From: Candidatus Kuenenia stuttgartensis
GTDB lineage: Bacteria > Planctomycetota > Planctomycetia > Planctomycetales > Planctomycetaceae
Reading direction: 5' to 3'
NCBI GenBank assembly: GCA_945904015.1
Contig: CAMDPK010000013.1
Location: forward strand, 1 to 64,000
DNA: 64,000 nt
The notes beneath the pieces are model-generated. The model was not told the DNA's origin. It was given only the letters and a program-made list of their open reading frames with translations, and searched no databases. The position numbers and the translations under genes were made by a program. Shown in pieces: positions 8,961 through 19,978 of this stretch (positions within the stretch are counted from its first letter, which is position 1; each line of letters begins with the position of its first letter).

Positions 8961-10250
8961 ATGTCAGCCCAGTTGCAGCAACGCCTGCTTGGTGAGTTGG
9001 AAAAGCTCGTACTGATCGACCCGCACACGCACATCAACCAGCTTGATCCAGCGTCGCACACGTTGGCGGACATTCTGGGTTACCACTACTACACCGAGTT
9101 GGCGCATTCAGCCGGCCTGCCGCGCGAACAAATCGAGCAGCCGGGCATCGACCCCAAGGAGAAAGTCAAACGGCTGGTCCCGAAGCTGGCGGACATCGAA
9201 AACACCGCTCAATACAGTTGGCTGCTGGAGATGTGCCGCGTTTTCTTTGGCTTCGAGGATGACCGCATCACGCCGGCGAATTGGGAAGCGTTGTACGACT
9301 CAGCCGCCAAAAACATGGCGCAGCCCGATTGGGAAGAGCAGGTGCTGCGGATCAGCAAGCTCGAACAAATCTTCCTGACGAACAACTTTGACGACCCGCT
9401 GACCGGCTTCAACACGCAGCGGTACATCCCGTGTTTGCGGACGGACGACCTCGTCTTTCATCTGACGAAGCCGGAGACTCGCACGCGACTCGCGAAGGCG
9501 ACTGGCATCGAATTGAGTGGTGCCGCCTCGCTGAAGCAAGCGATCGGCAAGCTGTTTGACCATTTCGTCTCGAAGAATGCGAAAGCGTGCGCGATCTCGC
9601 TGCCGCCGGATTTTGAGCCGATTCGCATCGAAGCCGCCTCCGCCGATCCCATTTTGCGAGCAGTTGCCGCCGGCAAAGAGTTGTCCGCCGACGAGCAACG
9701 AACGCTTAGCCGCTTCGTCTTCTGGACGTTGGCCGAGCAGTGTGCGGATCACAAATTGCCGTTCGATTTGATGATCGGCGTCAATCGCCGCGTGTACGAA
9801 GCCGGTGTCTATCAGGGGCAAGACTTGTTCGACCAGCGCGTCTCGCTGATCCAGTACAAGGCATTGTTCAACGCGTTTCCGCAGGTGGTGTTCCCGATCT
9901 CGGTGCTCGCTCAGATCAGCAATCAAGAGCTGGTCAGCTACTCGTGGATCTTCCCGAACGTCGTGACCAACGGACACTGGTGGTACTCGAACATCCCGGC
10001 CTACATCGAGACCGATTGCCGAGCTCGCTTGCAGGCGGTGCCGCGAACCAAGCAGATTGGCTACTACAGCGACATGTACAAATTGGAATTCGCGCTGCCG
10101 AAATTTGGGATGTATCGCCGAATCCTGGCCAAAGTGCTGGCCGAGGACTTCGTCGTGGGACGTGGCTGGCCGGAAGAGCGAGCTCTGGAACTCGGCCGCC
10201 AAAATCTGCGGGGAAATGTCGAGACGATCTTCGGAGTGGGCGGCGAGTAA
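8961..10250 (+). CDS. Uronate isomerase-like amidohydrolase
   Basis: This 429-residue protein resembles the UxaC/glucuronate isomerase branch of the amidohydrolase superfamily. The metal-binding HxH motif appears near residue 23 in [13 protein letters not shown], and later segments ([43 protein letters not shown]) match the C-terminal part of that family. Isomerisation of a hexuronate to a ketouronate is the family reaction, but planctomycete homologues may have other substrates and no pathway partners are adjacent. The ATG at 8961 has a GGGAG site nine bases upstream. The gene stands alone between trxA (divergent) and a regulatory phosphatase gene. Confidence 0.75.
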   Translation: MSAQLQQRLLGELEKLVLIDPHTHINQLDPASHTLADILGYHYYTELAHSAGLPREQIEQPGIDPKEKVKRLVPKLADIENTAQYSWLLEMCRVFFGFEDDRITPANWEALYDSAAKNMAQPDWEEQVLRISKLEQIFLTNNFDDPLTGFNTQRYIPCLRTDDLVFHLTKPETRTRLAKATGIELSGAASLKQAIGKLFDHFVSKNAKACAISLPPDFEPIRIEAASADPILRAVAAGKELSADEQRTLSRFVFWTLAEQCADHKLPFDLMIGVNRRVYEAGVYQGQDLFDQRVSLIQYKALFNAFPQVVFPISVLAQISNQELVSYSWIFPNVVTNGHWWYSNIPAYIETDCRARLQAVPRTKQIGYYSDMYKLEFALPKFGMYRRILAKVLAEDFVVGRGWPEERALELGRQNLRGNVETIFGVGGE

Positions 10251-10375
10251 CATCCATCCATCAGCGTTGCCTTGTTGCAGTGTCGCTCGGCGGCAAATAC
10301 CATCTTCGCCACTCTGTGGAAACGGCGTGTGTCAGTAATCACCCCGTCTTTGTTGGATGTTGGGGAACAGCAGTC

Positions 10376-12082
10376 ATGGCGACGTTGGTTGTGTTGCAGG
10401 GGGGGAAGGCGGTCGAACACCCGATCCCCGATGGGGAGACGGTTCTGGGTCGGCATCCGGGCTGCACCATTCAGTTGGATTCCAACACTGTGTCGCGGCG
10501 GCACGCGCAAGTGACCAAGGTCGATGGCAATTATTTCATCGAAGACTTGGGGAGCGGCAACGGCACGTTCGTCAATGGCAAGCAGATCGAGGGCAAAGCC
10601 CAACTCGTTCACGACGATCGCATCAAGCTTGGTCCGATCCTGCTGCGGTTTCAGAGCGAAGGCTCGGCGTTGGCTGCACCGGCACAACGGCCATCCATTC
10701 CTCGCCCCCAAGCGGTGGCTGAGACGAATCACGACATCGACTTCGTCGATGAAGCGGACGACGGTGCGACGATCACTGGAACCTTGGTCGGAGTTGGCGC
10801 TGGCGGCGGCGGCCAATACGGAATGTTGGATGTCCGGCCAGAAGTCAAACTCAAGGCCGTCATCGAGATCACGCGCAGCTTGGCCGGCGTTGTCGATGTG
10901 ACCGCGATTTGCCCGAGGATTCTGGATGCTCTGTTCGAGATCTTTTCGCAGGCCGACCGTGGTTGCATTCTGCTCAAGGATGAAAAAGCCAAATTGGTCC
11001 CGCGAGCCATGAAGCACCGCCGGGCCGGGGAAGATGCGACCGTTAAGCTCAGCAGGACGATTCTCAACAAAGTGCTCAGCGACAAGACGGGGATTCTGTC
11101 GGCCGATGCCGCCAACGATGCCGCGTTTTCCGCCAGCGAATCAATCTCCAGTTTGGATATCCGTTCGATGATGTGCGTGCCGTTGCTCAGCCACGAAGGC
11201 GAGCCGATGGGCGTGATCAGTATTGATACACAGAACCCGATTAGTCAGTTCAACGAAGAAGACCTTGATTTGTTGATGGCTGTCGCGGGACAAGCGGCGC
11301 TGTCGTACGAAGGTGCTCAACTGCTGGTCAGCTTCATGGAGAAGAAGAAGCAAGACGGCGAAATGGAAATCGCTCGCAACGTGCAACGCGCGTTGTTGCC
11401 GACCGATCTTCCCAAAGCCGAAGGCTACGAGTTCTACGCTTCGTATGATGCAGCCCAGGCGGTCGGCGGCGATTACTACGACGCCGGCATGTTGCCCGGA
11501 AACAAGATCTTTCTGTCATTCGGCGACGTGGCGGGCAAAGGCGTTCCCGGGGCGCTCATCATGTCGCGCATGTCGAGTTGTTGCCAAAGTACGATGCAAT
11601 TCGTCCACGAGGTCGGGCCTGCTGTCGAAGCGATCAATCACCACATGTGCGCGAACGCCGTCGAGGGGCGGTTTGTGACCTACGTGTTGGCGATCATCGA
11701 CTTGACGACCCACGAAATGACTCTGGTCAACGCCGGCCACATGTCGCCGATTATCCGCCGTGCCGATGGGTCGCTGTTCGAGTTCCCCGATGAGTCCGTC
11801 GGTGTGCCGATCGGTGTCGTGGATGGCTATCCGTTTGACGTGCTCAACTTCAAGTTGGAGCCAGGCGATCTCGCGGTTCTATTTACCGATGGTGTCAGCG
11901 AAGCGATGGCCCCCAATGACGACCTCTACACGCTGGAACACCTGCGAAAGTTCATCCTCAATGGTCCGAAGAAGGCGGATGAACTCGGCAAGGTGTTGCT
12001 GGCTGACGTCCGCCGTCACGCCAACGGACGCCCGCAGAATGACGACATCACGATCATGACCTTCGGTCGCAATCCGGTGTGA
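10376..12082 (+). CDS. FHA-GAF-PP2C (SpoIIE-type) phosphatase
   Basis: This 568-residue regulatory protein has three domains. An FHA phosphothreonine-binding domain spans about residues 5-95 ([26 protein letters not shown]). A GAF sensor domain spans about 160-315. A PP2C/SpoIIE serine-phosphatase domain spans about 335-565, with metal-ligand motifs GGDYYDA (364-370) and [12 protein letters not shown] and a late TDGVSEA segment. Such proteins act in partner-switching or Ser/Thr-kinase signalling by dephosphorylating anti-sigma-antagonist-like partners; no partner gene is adjacent. The ATG at 10376 follows a GGGGAA site; the 212 open codons upstream are an antisense-like extension across the uronate isomerase gene and are rejected. 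Confidence 0.92.
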   Translation: MATLVVLQGGKAVEHPIPDGETVLGRHPGCTIQLDSNTVSRRHAQVTKVDGNYFIEDLGSGNGTFVNGKQIEGKAQLVHDDRIKLGPILLRFQSEGSALAAPAQRPSIPRPQAVAETNHDIDFVDEADDGATITGTLVGVGAGGGGQYGMLDVRPEVKLKAVIEITRSLAGVVDVTAICPRILDALFEIFSQADRGCILLKDEKAKLVPRAMKHRRAGEDATVKLSRTILNKVLSDKTGILSADAANDAAFSASESISSLDIRSMMCVPLLSHEGEPMGVISIDTQNPISQFNEEDLDLLMAVAGQAALSYEGAQLLVSFMEKKKQDGEMEIARNVQRALLPTDLPKAEGYEFYASYDAAQAVGGDYYDAGMLPGNKIFLSFGDVAGKGVPGALIMSRMSSCCQSTMQFVHEVGPAVEAINHHMCANAVEGRFVTYVLAIIDLTTHEMTLVNAGHMSPIIRRADGSLFEFPDESVGVPIGVVDGYPFDVLNFKLEPGDLAVLFTDGVSEAMAPNDDLYTLEHLRKFILNGPKKADELGKVLLADVRRHANGRPQNDDITIMTFGRNPV

Positions 12083-12108
12083 TGTGTGTCGGTTCTTCCA
12101 AATGAATC

Positions 12109-12140
12109 AAGGCCCGCGTGTCGTGCAACACGCGGGCCTT
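12109..12140. terminator. Hairpin terminator between convergent genes
   Basis: A perfect 13-bp stem (AAGGCCCGCGTGT / ACACGCGGGCCTT) with a 6-base loop lies 26 bases after the stop codon of the FHA-GAF-PP2C gene and faces the convergent gene ending at 12204. There is no long U-tract, so it may be a weak or bidirectional terminator. Confidence 0.7.
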
Positions 12141-12203
12141 GTCGTTGGCAGAGAAGATTCGGCGATGCGAATGATCGCCGGCGGGGACGTTGGTCAAATT
12201 CGC

Positions 12204-12548
12204 CTATCGCGACTTGATGACGATTTCCGTCGTGGCCTCGACTTTGCGATAGCCGAGACTGCGAACGACTTCGAGAACTTCGCTCCAGGTTGGGAACGGT
12301 CGGCCGCTGCGGCGTTTGTAGGTGTCCATGGCATTCATGAACTCGACTTCGTCGAGCGAATAGTCGCGCTCGCAAGTGGTCGGATCAATTTCGCGTCGAC
12401 GTTGGGCCTTGCGGCGTGGGTCGCCGGCACGGCGCTCGACGCCATCTGACGGTGCTCCCTGAGACGGAAAGCTGCGGCGGTCGTTGACGCGGCGGTCCTT
12501 GCTCAAACGCTGTTGGACGACTTGATCCATTTCCATGGTGGCGGGCAT
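12204..12548 (-). CDS. Small conserved-looking hypothetical protein
   Basis: This 114-residue protein has a basic, charged N-terminal half ([15 protein letters not shown], several RR pairs) and a structured-looking C-terminal half containing [20 protein letters not shown] and [16 protein letters not shown]. That half reads like a short helical domain. There is no signal peptide or cysteine motif. A GGAG site seven bases before the ATG at 12548 supports this start. It is convergent with the FHA-GAF-PP2C gene, with a hairpin between them. I do not recognise the family; the coherent C-terminal half argues that it is a real gene. Confidence 0.75.
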   Translation of the reverse strand: MPATMEMDQVVQQRLSKDRRVNDRRSFPSQGAPSDGVERRAGDPRRKAQRRREIDPTTCERDYSLDEVEFMNAMDTYKRRSGRPFPTWSEVLEVVRSLGYRKVEATTEIVIKSR

Positions 12549-12766
12549 AGCTGGCTCCGAGAGGGAAAACTGAGCGAACCGAATGGCTCAAAAACTTGAT
12601 GTGTCCGCAACGGCGATGTCCCAGAGGTGCGAGTCGTTGCTGAACGTTGAACTTTGTCACACAACCGCAGACTCGGCAAATTGTGCGGATCAAGAAGGGA
12701 GTAATTCTTGAGTGGAATTTGGAGATGGGGCAGTCTCGCCGGTCGTAGCGATTGTGCTGCGCTCGG
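12549..12766. other. Intergenic region, nothing identified
   Basis: This 218-bp gap lies upstream of the small hypothetical gene and downstream of the sigma/anti-sigma operon. Apart from presumed promoter sequence for the small gene, I see no repeat, hairpin or convincing ORF. Confidence 0.4.
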
Positions 12767-14554
12767 TCACCGCTGGAGCTCAAGCGTGACCGCTCCGACC
12801 GTCAGGCGAACCTCGCCGGGAGCGACTTTGGCTGCGAGAAATGCTGCGTCGAATGGCGTCAGCAACTCGCGCACTCGATCGAGCTGTGGTGCCACTGAAG
12901 GAGGGGCGAGCTTTCGCCAATGCGCGACTTGGCGGCTAAACGGCTCATGCTGATTGTTGAGAAACTCGTGAGCCGCGCGAGAGTTCACGAATAGCCAATG
13001 CGAATGGTCGGAGAAGTGTCGCGAGCGGACTGAGGCAAACAGCGGTTCGGAACTCAACGCGGAGTCTCCGGGGGATCGTTCGTGGAACGCCGAGATCAAC
13101 TGCGGATCCGTCGCCAGCAGGAGGTGCTCGGCCGCGATTCCGTAGGCGGGACGATACGGCGGCAGGGTGTCCAGCCATTTGATTGTCAGCGACTCGCGAT
13201 GCTGAATCTTCAACGTCGCTGGCGAATCGGGATTGCGACTGTTGTGAGCGACGGCGGCGAAGTTCAACAACGTCAGCAGCGCGCTGTCGAGCGATTCACG
13301 GAGATTCGGCTGATCGTCGGTGTTTGGTTGTCTGTTTGACAGATCGAATTGCCAAGCCAGCAGGCCATCGACCGGGGCCGAATGCTCTTCGACCGGAGTT
13401 TTCGGAACGATCGCTCCGCCCAGGCTCGGTCGCGCGTGCGGCAACACCTCGTCGAACAAGTCACGGCCGAGCAACCCGCGAGTGACTTTGCCGAACGTCT
13501 GCCAATCTCGCTGCGATTTCTCCGAGGGATCGAGCGTTTGGAGCCAACGGCACAAGTCGGGAGCGATCCGAGCCTCGCCCGCCAAGATCGCGTCGGCCGG
13601 CAACCGAGTCGCCAGATTGCTCGGTGATTCCGAAGCTTCGACGAATCGCTGCCAGATTGCCGGCAATTCGGTCGTGTCGTGATGCACGACAGAGTGGACG
13701 ACCAAGCCATCGCGGACCTCCAATCCGGCGGACAGCCATTCCAACTTTTGCCACAACGGCATCAACCAGGCTGCCGAATTCGAGTCTTTGGCAAGCTCAT
13801 CATCCCAGCGCCGCGGATCGACGAAAACACGGACGGCAGAACTTTCCGGCAACGACGACATTGCACGGCGATAGGTCAGCGCTTGATCGAGCGGCTTCAC
13901 GCGATTTTCATTCGCTGCCGACGCGGATCGTGTGATCACTTCGAGAATGAGCTCCTCGCGTTCGCTGATCGCGAGCGTGCGGCCGAGTTTCACGGTGAAG
14001 AGATCCGGGCCAGTGGTTTGACCATTCGTCTTCTTGCGGCGAATTTGAAAGCTGCGTCCGAACGCGGACTTCGTCTGCACGTCATGGGCTTCCAACTGAT
14101 CCCACAAGGCGAGGACTCGATCCCAAGTGTCCTCCTTCGCGGCACGAGACAACAGCATCCCCATCGGCGGGCCGGTCGGTGACGGCGAGACCACCAGCAG
14201 AACCGATTCGCCAAACAACTCGGAAACGAATTGATCGAGCGGCTGTCCCAGTAACGCGGACAAGCTTGCTTGTCCGAGTTGCCACTTGGCGAACTCCGGC
14301 CCTTGCTGCCATTGCTTGACCAGGGAAAGTTCACGCAGGCGGCGAAACCACTCCGCATTTGGCACATCACGAAGATGCGAACGGAGATCGCGAATCTCGA
14401 TGCTCAGTCCAACATTTTCGCCGATCAAACTGGTGAGTTCCGGTTCGTCGGCGCAGACTTGCGCCTGCCGCCATTCGCTCAGGATTGAGCACGCCAAAAA
14501 CAGTCCGGCGATCCATCTTGGAAAGGGACGTTGCAGAGAAAAGATGGTGATCAA
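12767..14554 (-). CDS. Secreted protein of unknown function in sigma-factor operon
   Basis: About 595 residues, with a signal peptide (PRWIAGLFLACSILS) and then a long soluble domain without cysteine clusters or a recognised catalytic motif. It contains repeated patterns such as SLPESSAVRVFVDPRRW and LTPFDAAFLAAKVAPGEVRL that resemble periplasmic DUF3352-type proteins, a weak resemblance only. A TTG at 14554 overlaps the anti-sigma TGA (TTGA) and gives a well-formed signal peptide, so it is preferred; a GTG at 14593 is the alternative. As third gene of an ECF sigma/anti-sigma operon it may be a target or modulator of that regulon. Confidence 0.75.
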   Translation of the reverse strand: MITIFSLQRPFPRWIAGLFLACSILSEWRQAQVCADEPELTSLIGENVGLSIEIRDLRSHLRDVPNAEWFRRLRELSLVKQWQQGPEFAKWQLGQASLSALLGQPLDQFVSELFGESVLLVVSPSPTGPPMGMLLSRAAKEDTWDRVLALWDQLEAHDVQTKSAFGRSFQIRRKKTNGQTTGPDLFTVKLGRTLAISEREELILEVITRSASAANENRVKPLDQALTYRRAMSSLPESSAVRVFVDPRRWDDELAKDSNSAAWLMPLWQKLEWLSAGLEVRDGLVVHSVVHHDTTELPAIWQRFVEASESPSNLATRLPADAILAGEARIAPDLCRWLQTLDPSEKSQRDWQTFGKVTRGLLGRDLFDEVLPHARPSLGGAIVPKTPVEEHSAPVDGLLAWQFDLSNRQPNTDDQPNLRESLDSALLTLLNFAAVAHNSRNPDSPATLKIQHRESLTIKWLDTLPPYRPAYGIAAEHLLLATDPQLISAFHERSPGDSALSSEPLFASVRSRHFSDHSHWLFVNSRAAHEFLNNQHEPFSRQVAHWRKLAPPSVAPQLDRVRELLTPFDAAFLAAKVAPGEVRLTVGAVTLELQR

Positions 14555-15273
14555 GTCGAAGAATCCTGGCTGTTGAAGACTTGTTGAAGCCACGAGTCAA
14601 CGGCCTCTCGCAGCTCTTTACCCAGCGGAGCCAGAGGTCGCGACAACGATTCCGAGACACCGTCCGTCGATCCTTCACCGCCGAAAAGATTCGGCGTGTC
14701 GGTCGGCGGCAAGAGCACGTTGGTGGCCGAAACTTGCTGCCACGCCTGCGAGGCCAACGCGGCGTAGGCGTCGCGAGCGTCATGCACCAGAACATCCAGT
14801 TGCCGATCACCGGTTGGTGCCGGATCACTGACTGGTTCGAGACGCTTCACCGGAGTGCTCGCGATCTGAGTCTGAGACGAAGTCTGACGCTTCGCGAACG
14901 AGACGTTGCTGGAAACTCGCCAACCGATTCCGACCGCACTCACCAGAGCCAACGCGGACGCGAGCAACGCCATCCATCCAGCCAGTGGCGAGTGCCGATG
15001 ACTTGGGATGCGCTGTCCATCCGAAGTCGATCGAGAAGCCGAGATGACGAGGTTGTGCTCAGTCTGCAGGCGTCGCAGGACAGTATCGGCCAGCTCGACG
15101 GTCGGCGATTGTTTTCGCCAGTCCGCAACGGCGACATGCAATTGCTGAAAGCGTTCCTGCATCTCTCGGCACGCAGGGCAGTGAGCGATGTGCGTGCAGA
15201 GTTCGTTCGGCAATTCTTGTTGCCGAAGATCGAAGAGCTCTTGCAGTCGGTTTTCAAAATCAAAACAGGTCAT
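14551..15273 (-). CDS. Anti-sigma factor, zinc-finger type
   Basis: This 240-residue membrane protein should bind the ECF sigma factor encoded just upstream. The N-terminal zinc-binding anti-sigma motif HxxxCxxC is present as H28, C32 and C35. A transmembrane helix follows at about residues 97-118 (LAGWMALLASALALVSAVGIGW), then a roughly 120-residue extracytoplasmic domain with no recognised fold. The topology implies signal sensing outside the membrane and sigma sequestration inside. The ATG at 15273 lies 44 bases after the sigma stop codon, consistent with one transcript. Confidence 0.9.
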   Translation of the reverse strand: MTCFDFENRLQELFDLRQQELPNELCTHIAHCPACREMQERFQQLHVAVADWRKQSPTVELADTVLRRLQTEHNLVISASRSTSDGQRIPSHRHSPLAGWMALLASALALVSAVGIGWRVSSNVSFAKRQTSSQTQIASTPVKRLEPVSDPAPTGDRQLDVLVHDARDAYAALASQAWQQVSATNVLLPPTDTPNLFGGEGSTDGVSESLSRPLAPLGKELREAVDSWLQQVFNSQDSST

Positions 15274-15317
15274 GATCGCAACACATCAATGGACTGGATT
15301 GTGGATTTCTCGGATCG

Positions 15318-15908
15318 TCAGCTCATGTCGAATTTCGGATTATGGGAGTGATCATTCAATTCCTGCCGAGGGTCAAGGCCGCGCTTTCGCAGATACTCGG
15401 CCATTTCCTTCCGAGCACGGTGTAACCAAGTTTTGACGGTCCCTTCGGGACAGTCGAGAACTTCGGCAACCTCTTCGACGGACAACTCCTGCTGATAGAA
15501 CAAGACGAAGCACTGTTGATATTCGGGACGCAAGGTGGCTAACGCTCGCTGAATTTCCTCGGCATCATCGCGCGAGTCCGTTCGAGTCCGCTCCGGCAAC
15601 CAGTCGGCTTGCAAGTCCGTCGGCATCGGCCGTCGGCCACGTTCCTCCAAATGGGTCCGGCAGCGATTCGCTGCGATTGTCAACAGCCAAGGTCGCAACG
15701 GACGTTCGCCGTCCCAGCGATGCAAGTTGCGGAAGGCTCGCAAGAAGACTTCTTGCGCGACGTCCTCGGCATCGTGGCGACGGCTGAGCATTCTCAGGCA
15801 GAGTCCGAAGATCATGCCTTCAAAACGCTCAACGAACAGCCGCTGGCAGGCGACATCGCCCGCCAAACAACCTTGGACTAACTCGACCTCGCTGACGTCC
15901 ACGCTCAA
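15318..15908 (-). CDS. ECF (sigma-70 family) RNA polymerase sigma factor
   Basis: This 196-residue protein has the two-domain ECF layout. Region 2 includes DAEDVAQEVFLRAFRNLHRW and the RPWLLTIAANRCR segment; region 4 is a helix-turn-helix with LSVEEVAEVLDCPEGTVKTWLHRARKEM. It directs RNA polymerase to the promoters of its regulon, probably including its own operon. The farthest start is TTG at 15908; a GTG two codons later (15902) is an alternative, and no ATG is available before region 2. It is followed by its zinc-finger anti-sigma gene and a secreted protein gene. Confidence 0.93.
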   Translation of the reverse strand: MSVDVSEVELVQGCLAGDVACQRLFVERFEGMIFGLCLRMLSRRHDAEDVAQEVFLRAFRNLHRWDGERPLRPWLLTIAANRCRTHLEERGRRPMPTDLQADWLPERTRTDSRDDAEEIQRALATLRPEYQQCFVLFYQQELSVEEVAEVLDCPEGTVKTWLHRARKEMAEYLRKRGLDPRQELNDHSHNPKFDMS

Positions 15909-16152
15909 GCCGGCATCCCATCGTGGAGCAGATTCTTTGTTCGATCAGGTCTGACGCACTCCGTCTCACGGTTTCAAGTCCACAAGACCGTGCCCATCTT
16001 GACGCGGACAAAAGACACCGTCGATGGTTGACGTCACCGAAACCGAGTCAATCGTCCGACATACCGGCAACGCTCCACGAGGGTTTCGAGAACACCTCAA
16101 ACCGTCAGAAAAAGCCGCAGCTCAAGGGCGGTGGGATCGAGCCATCTCTGAT
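15909..16152. other. Intergenic region before the sigma operon
   Basis: This 244-bp gap lies between the small gene ending at 16153 and the sigma factor gene. It should hold the sigma operon promoter, but I can read no clear promoter boxes, repeats or ORFs in it. Confidence 0.35.
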
Positions 16153-16371
16153 CTATTGCCGCTGAATGTAATCTCTGGCCAATTGTCGCGCGAATTTGAA
16201 GGCGTGACGAACGGTGTTGGCCCGCAATTCCATCTGCTCTTCGGTGTAGTAGCGAGTCCCTTCGCTGTGCGGCAGCCCAGCCAGAGTGATCGCCAAAGGG
16301 AGCAAGTCGACAAGTTCTCGGTAGCGTCGTTGTTGATCGGCGGCAGCAGCGGCGGGATTCGGTTCGGACAC
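16153..16371 (-). CDS. Small hypothetical protein (72 aa)
   Basis: A short, Ala-rich N-terminus is followed by a compact helical region: RYRELVDLLPLAITLAGLP, then a charged stretch and RANTVRHAFKFARQLARDYI. The start is a GTG at 16371 with a strong AAGGAG site seven bases upstream. It lies 42 bases downstream of the FHA-protein gene on the same strand, so the two are probably co-transcribed. The ribosome-binding site and sequence character support a real gene. The function is unknown. Confidence 0.7.
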   Translation of the reverse strand: MSEPNPAAAAADQQRRYRELVDLLPLAITLAGLPHSEGTRYYTEEQMELRANTVRHAFKFARQLARDYIQRQ

Positions 16372-16413
16372 GAAGATGCTCCTTCAATCGATAAGTTTGC
16401 AATGACTTGCTGG

Positions 16414-17511
16414 CTAACGGCGATTCTTGAACTTGTTGAGAATGTCGGCCGCCAACTGCCGATTCGGGACTTCTGCCGCGATGACGGCGGTAGAGCCTTC
16501 GGTCCTGGCTGGCGGCGGAGCCTCAGGCGGCGGCTTAGCTCCGGTTTCTTCCGGTGGCGGCAACGAAATTGCAGGAACGTTGACCATCTTCGACTTGGTT
16601 TCCGGTTCCGATTCTTCCACGTCAGCGACCGGTGCAGGCTGAGCGGCATACTGTGCCATCATCGCTTGTTGAGCCATTTGTTGTTGATATGCCATTTGCT
16701 GCTGGAAGGCCGGATCCATGTACCCCGGTTGCGGCATAAAGGGCTGTTGCATGCCGTAGGGATTTGGCATGTATTGTGGCGCGTAGTTGGCAAACGGAGC
16801 CTGAACGTATGCCGGCTGTGGCGGGTAAGTGCCGGGCATCGCTCCTGGCATTCCGTAGGGAGACATCATCGCCGCATTTGGCATGGGCATTCCCGGCGGC
16901 ATGACCGGAATCGTCTGAGCTAAAGGGTCAACGGTCGAGCCGACCGGCAAGGCATCGTCAGGCTTCGTCTCGATCGGCAATGCAGCGGGCGCGGCTGGAG
17001 GGAACAGACTGGTGTTGTCGGCACTCATCACCGTTGTGTCATTGCCGGCGGCATTGTGGACGTGTTCGAGAATCTTCGTCGGTCCGCTGTCCACCAACGT
17101 CTGATCCAACGGAGCTGCTTCCGGCGTTTCAGCGAGATCGCTCAGCAAAAAACCAGCGTCGGACGCCGATCCCACGGAAGCCTCGCCCCGCGCGTGCTGG
17201 ACAGCAGCGACCGCGCCTTCAATGACGATTTCAAATTCCAGCTTGCCGATCAGAATACGGTCGCCAAGTTGCAGGATCGCTTGGCCTTGAACGCGCTGGC
17301 CGTTGACGAATGTGCCGTTCGTACTGCCCAAGTCGCGCAGACGGACGCTGAAATCATCCAGCGTGAAAACACAGTGATGTCGGCTGACCGACTCACTGGA
17401 TGGACGCAACTGACAATCCTGTTCGCGCCCGACCAAAAACTTTTTCGTCTGAAGCGGGATGAGCGAGCCATCTTGCTTGCCACCCACCACTTTCAGTTCC
17501 GCACTCAACAT
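16414..17511 (-). CDS. FHA-domain protein with Pro/Gln/Met-rich tail
   Basis: This 365-residue protein has an N-terminal FHA domain at about residues 20-95 (VGREQDC, SVSRHHCVF, DLGSTNGTFVNGQRV), which binds phosphothreonine peptides. A long low-complexity region from about 195 to 300 is rich in Met, Pro, Tyr and Gln (PYGMPGAMPGTYPPQP, QQQMAYQQQMAQQAMM). The tail is Pro/Glu-rich and ends in a basic helix. There is no signal peptide. It probably serves as an adaptor in Ser/Thr-kinase signalling, which is extensive in planctomycetes. The start at 17511 has a GGGAGTG site. Confidence 0.85.
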   Translation of the reverse strand: MLSAELKVVGGKQDGSLIPLQTKKFLVGREQDCQLRPSSESVSRHHCVFTLDDFSVRLRDLGSTNGTFVNGQRVQGQAILQLGDRILIGKLEFEIVIEGAVAAVQHARGEASVGSASDAGFLLSDLAETPEAAPLDQTLVDSGPTKILEHVHNAAGNDTTVMSADNTSLFPPAAPAALPIETKPDDALPVGSTVDPLAQTIPVMPPGMPMPNAAMMSPYGMPGAMPGTYPPQPAYVQAPFANYAPQYMPNPYGMQQPFMPQPGYMDPAFQQQMAYQQQMAQQAMMAQYAAQPAPVADVEESEPETKSKMVNVPAISLPPPEETGAKPPPEAPPPARTEGSTAVIAAEVPNRQLAADILNKFKNRR

Positions 17512-17728
17512 GACGCACTCCCTGCCCGTGACGACACAATCTTATCGAGCCGACTCCGAAATCCAATGAAGACTGCTGTGAGAAAGTTGCCGCATGGAAA
17601 CAGAAATCATTTCACGTCACAACGGAACCAACTCGCCGAATGTCCATTGCCGTCACGATGGAGGCAGCTCAGAAAGGGATGATCGTCAGAAGTGTTGCAG
17701 GGAACGCTAGTCTCGACGCAAACGACTG

Positions 17729-18502
17729 TCAATCGGTCGAAATTTGATCGATCGGCACTTTCCAATTTGGCGCGATCGAACTGTCGGTTGCGACACGTTC
17801 ATTCGCCAACTTCGTAGCCTTGGCTCGAACTGGTCCCGGGAGTTCGCCGGTAACAAACACATCTCCCAAACAACTGGCCAACCGCTTTGCAAATTGATCC
17901 GCTGCCACGATCGTGTCAGGAAACTTCGGATTCAATTCGCAAAGTCCAAACAACTCAGGTGTGTGTTCCGAGGCTCGGAGCAGCAAGCTGCCGTGCTGGA
18001 GCACCGCTCCTCGCCGCCGCCGTTGAGCACTTCCCAAGATCTTGTGCCCACGCACGATCAAATCCGGCGCGGCTTCTCGCAGGAAGCACAGAAACGGTTC
18101 CTCTTTCCGGTCGGAGTTGCTGCCACGAGGCGTGATTTGGACACCGCATTCGGTCAGCCATGCGGCGAAGATGGCATGAATTTCAACGTAAAGCTGATAC
18201 GGCTGCTGAGCGAGTCGATGTGACGGCGGCAGGCTGCATGAGTAAGTCTGCTCGTGATGATGCAAGATCGCGCCGCCGCCGGAGAGCCGCCGCACGCTCG
18301 GCAAGTTTGCGAATCTTGGGTCGTGACGCAGTTCGGTTTCTTTTTGAAAATAGCCCAAAGAGACCGTCGGCTCGGACCAGCGATAGAGACGCAAGAAAAC
18401 CGTCCCGCTGCGGAGCGACTCCTCCAGCAGCGCTTCATCGACCGCCATATTCCAGACGCCGGATTGCGGCTCGTCGAGAATCACATGGACGAGGTCGTTC
18501 AT
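17729..18502 (-). CDS. Lipoate-protein ligase A family protein
   Basis: This 257-residue protein of the biotin/lipoyl ligase superfamily shows LGYFQ, then RRLSGGGAILHHHEQTYS (the substrate-binding Arg/Gly-rich loop), and RGHKILGSAQRR with a candidate catalytic lysine. It should attach lipoate or octanoate to lipoyl domains. The gene lies three bases downstream of gcvPB in an operon that includes gcvH, so the H protein (lipoyl Lys62) is the likely acceptor. Whether it is LplA-like (free lipoate) or LipM-like (octanoyl transfer) cannot be decided by eye. Confidence 0.88.
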   Translation of the reverse strand: MNDLVHVILDEPQSGVWNMAVDEALLEESLRSGTVFLRLYRWSEPTVSLGYFQKETELRHDPRFANLPSVRRLSGGGAILHHHEQTYSCSLPPSHRLAQQPYQLYVEIHAIFAAWLTECGVQITPRGSNSDRKEEPFLCFLREAAPDLIVRGHKILGSAQRRRRGAVLQHGSLLLRASEHTPELFGLCELNPKFPDTIVAADQFAKRLASCLGDVFVTGELPGPVRAKATKLANERVATDSSIAPNWKVPIDQISTD

Positions 18503-18505
18503 CGA

Positions 18506-19966
<1,461 letters not shown>

Positions 19967-19978
19967 CTTTTCGACGAT

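Noticed and set aside
9740-10375. 212-codon upstream extension of the FHA-GAF-PP2C gene
   Set aside because: It overlaps the uronate-isomerase gene in another frame and adds no domain. The ATG at 10376 has a ribosome-binding site and starts the FHA domain.
16024-16923. 299-residue plus-strand ORF over the FHA-protein region
   Set aside because: Shadow of the minus-strand FHA and small genes. Its translation has no family motif.
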